Source: DATKKK01 sp964354625 (GTDB lineage Archaea > Thermoproteota > Bathyarchaeia > Bathyarchaeales > Bathycorpusculaceae). Taken from it: DNA of 14,713 nucleotides. The stretch is from assembly GCA_964354625.1 (NCBI GenBank), contig CAYHAK010000041.1:1-14713 (forward strand). Direction: 5' to 3'. Position numbers and translations under genes: made by a program. The notes beneath the pieces are model-generated. The model was not told the DNA's origin and searched no databases. It worked only from the letters and a program-made list of their open reading frames with translations. How positions within the stretch are numbered: position 1 is the first letter of the stretch; each line of letters begins with the position of its first letter. Positions 14,442 through 14,713 of the stretch are shown piece after piece.

Positions 14442-14452
14442 CGCGCGCGCTA
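14442..14452 (-). repeat. TAGCGCGCGCG motif copy (minus strand)
   Basis: The minus strand reads GTTAGCGCGCGCGAG, about 12 bp upstream of the MscL-like TATA box, much as the copy at 5972 sits upstream of the CBS TATA box. The 208 bp between this promoter and the tRNA hold no gene I can support. Confidence 0.55.
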
Positions 14453-14596
14453 ACGCCAACGAGGGAAGAAACAAGCTGCCCAGCGAACCATTCTTCTCAG
14501 TCGGACCCAGCTCATTGCTCATGTCCCACAGCACCCTTGGCTTTGGAGACCCCAGTGAAGTCTCTCACTACATAAGACTAAGCAGACAATCAGAAC

Positions 14597-14607
14597 CGCG
14601 CGCGCTA
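14597..14607 (-). repeat. TAGCGCGCGCG motif copy (minus strand)
   Basis: The minus strand reads CTTAGCGCGCGCGGTT, about 31 bp downstream of the tRNA-Ile 3' end in the direction of tRNA transcription. No T-run terminator follows it. Confidence 0.55.
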
Positions 14608-14638
14608 AGCTTTGCGGTGGACCGGGTTCGTTGTAAAG

Positions 14639-14713
14639 TGGGCCGGGAGAGATTTGAACTCTCGACCTTTCGGTTATCAGCCGAACGCTCTAGCCAAGCT
14701 GAGCCACCAGCCC
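14639..14713 (-). tRNA. tRNA-Ile (anticodon GAT)
   Basis: A complete 75-nt cloverleaf on the minus strand: acceptor stem GGGCTGG/CCGGCCC with one G-U pair, D-arm stem GCTC/GAGC, anticodon stem TTCGG/CCGAA with loop CTGATAA (anticodon at 14676-14678), T-arm GAGAG/CTCTC with loop TTCAAAT, and discriminator A. CCA is not encoded, as is usual in archaea. No intron is seen. Its promoter lies beyond the window edge. Confidence 0.96.

Noticed and set aside
14610..14640. GGGTTCGTT near the tRNA 3' end as a possible second, partial tRNA T-arm
   Set aside because: The matching stem and the rest of a cloverleaf are absent.

Overview
The window reads as archaeal chromosome, probably from a Bathyarchaeia-like (TACK) lineage, although that placement rests on the general look of the proteins and no search was possible. 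Supporting signs are TATA-like boxes about 25-80 nt upstream of starts, GGAGGTGA-type ribosome binding sites, frequent TTG/GTG starts, a tRNA-Ile gene without an encoded CCA, and anaerobic enzymes. Most genes are intact, but two loci are visibly decayed.

Layout. (1) 160-3415, minus strand: a tightly packed nrdR-nrdD-nrdG operon for oxygen-independent deoxyribonucleotide synthesis, with a TATA box at 3494-3501. (2) 3687-5423, minus strand: an MFS transporter followed by a broken GNAT acetyltransferase. (3) 5518-5865, minus strand: a small ChrB-domain protein. (4) 6037-9431, plus strand: a four-CBS protein ending in an S30AE/HPF-like domain (a possible nucleotide-sensing ribosome-hibernation factor), an Eis-like acetyltransferase and a tandem-GNAT protein. 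(5) 9473-13517, minus strand: a signalling cluster with two paralogous ~110-aa proteins of unknown function, a 943-aa soluble PAS-GAF-GAF-GAF histidine kinase whose start overlaps the upstream stop as ATGA, and a receiver-only response regulator that starts inside the kinase gene. (6) 13851-14388, minus strand: a composite pseudogene joining the N-terminal half of an MscL-like channel to the tail of an MFS (DHA3-type) transporter, with frameshifts in both parts. (7) 14639-14713, minus strand: tRNA-Ile(GAT).

Three things stand out. One is the CBS-S30AE fusion. Another is the signalling cluster with its two small paralogs. The third is an alternating-CG motif, TAGCGCGCGYG, found in five gene gaps; similar CG tracts lie inside a few genes, one exactly where the kinase seems to have lost a PAS core. 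The frameshifts could be real decay or assembly errors. The MscL-MFS junction is not of the kind a base-calling error makes.
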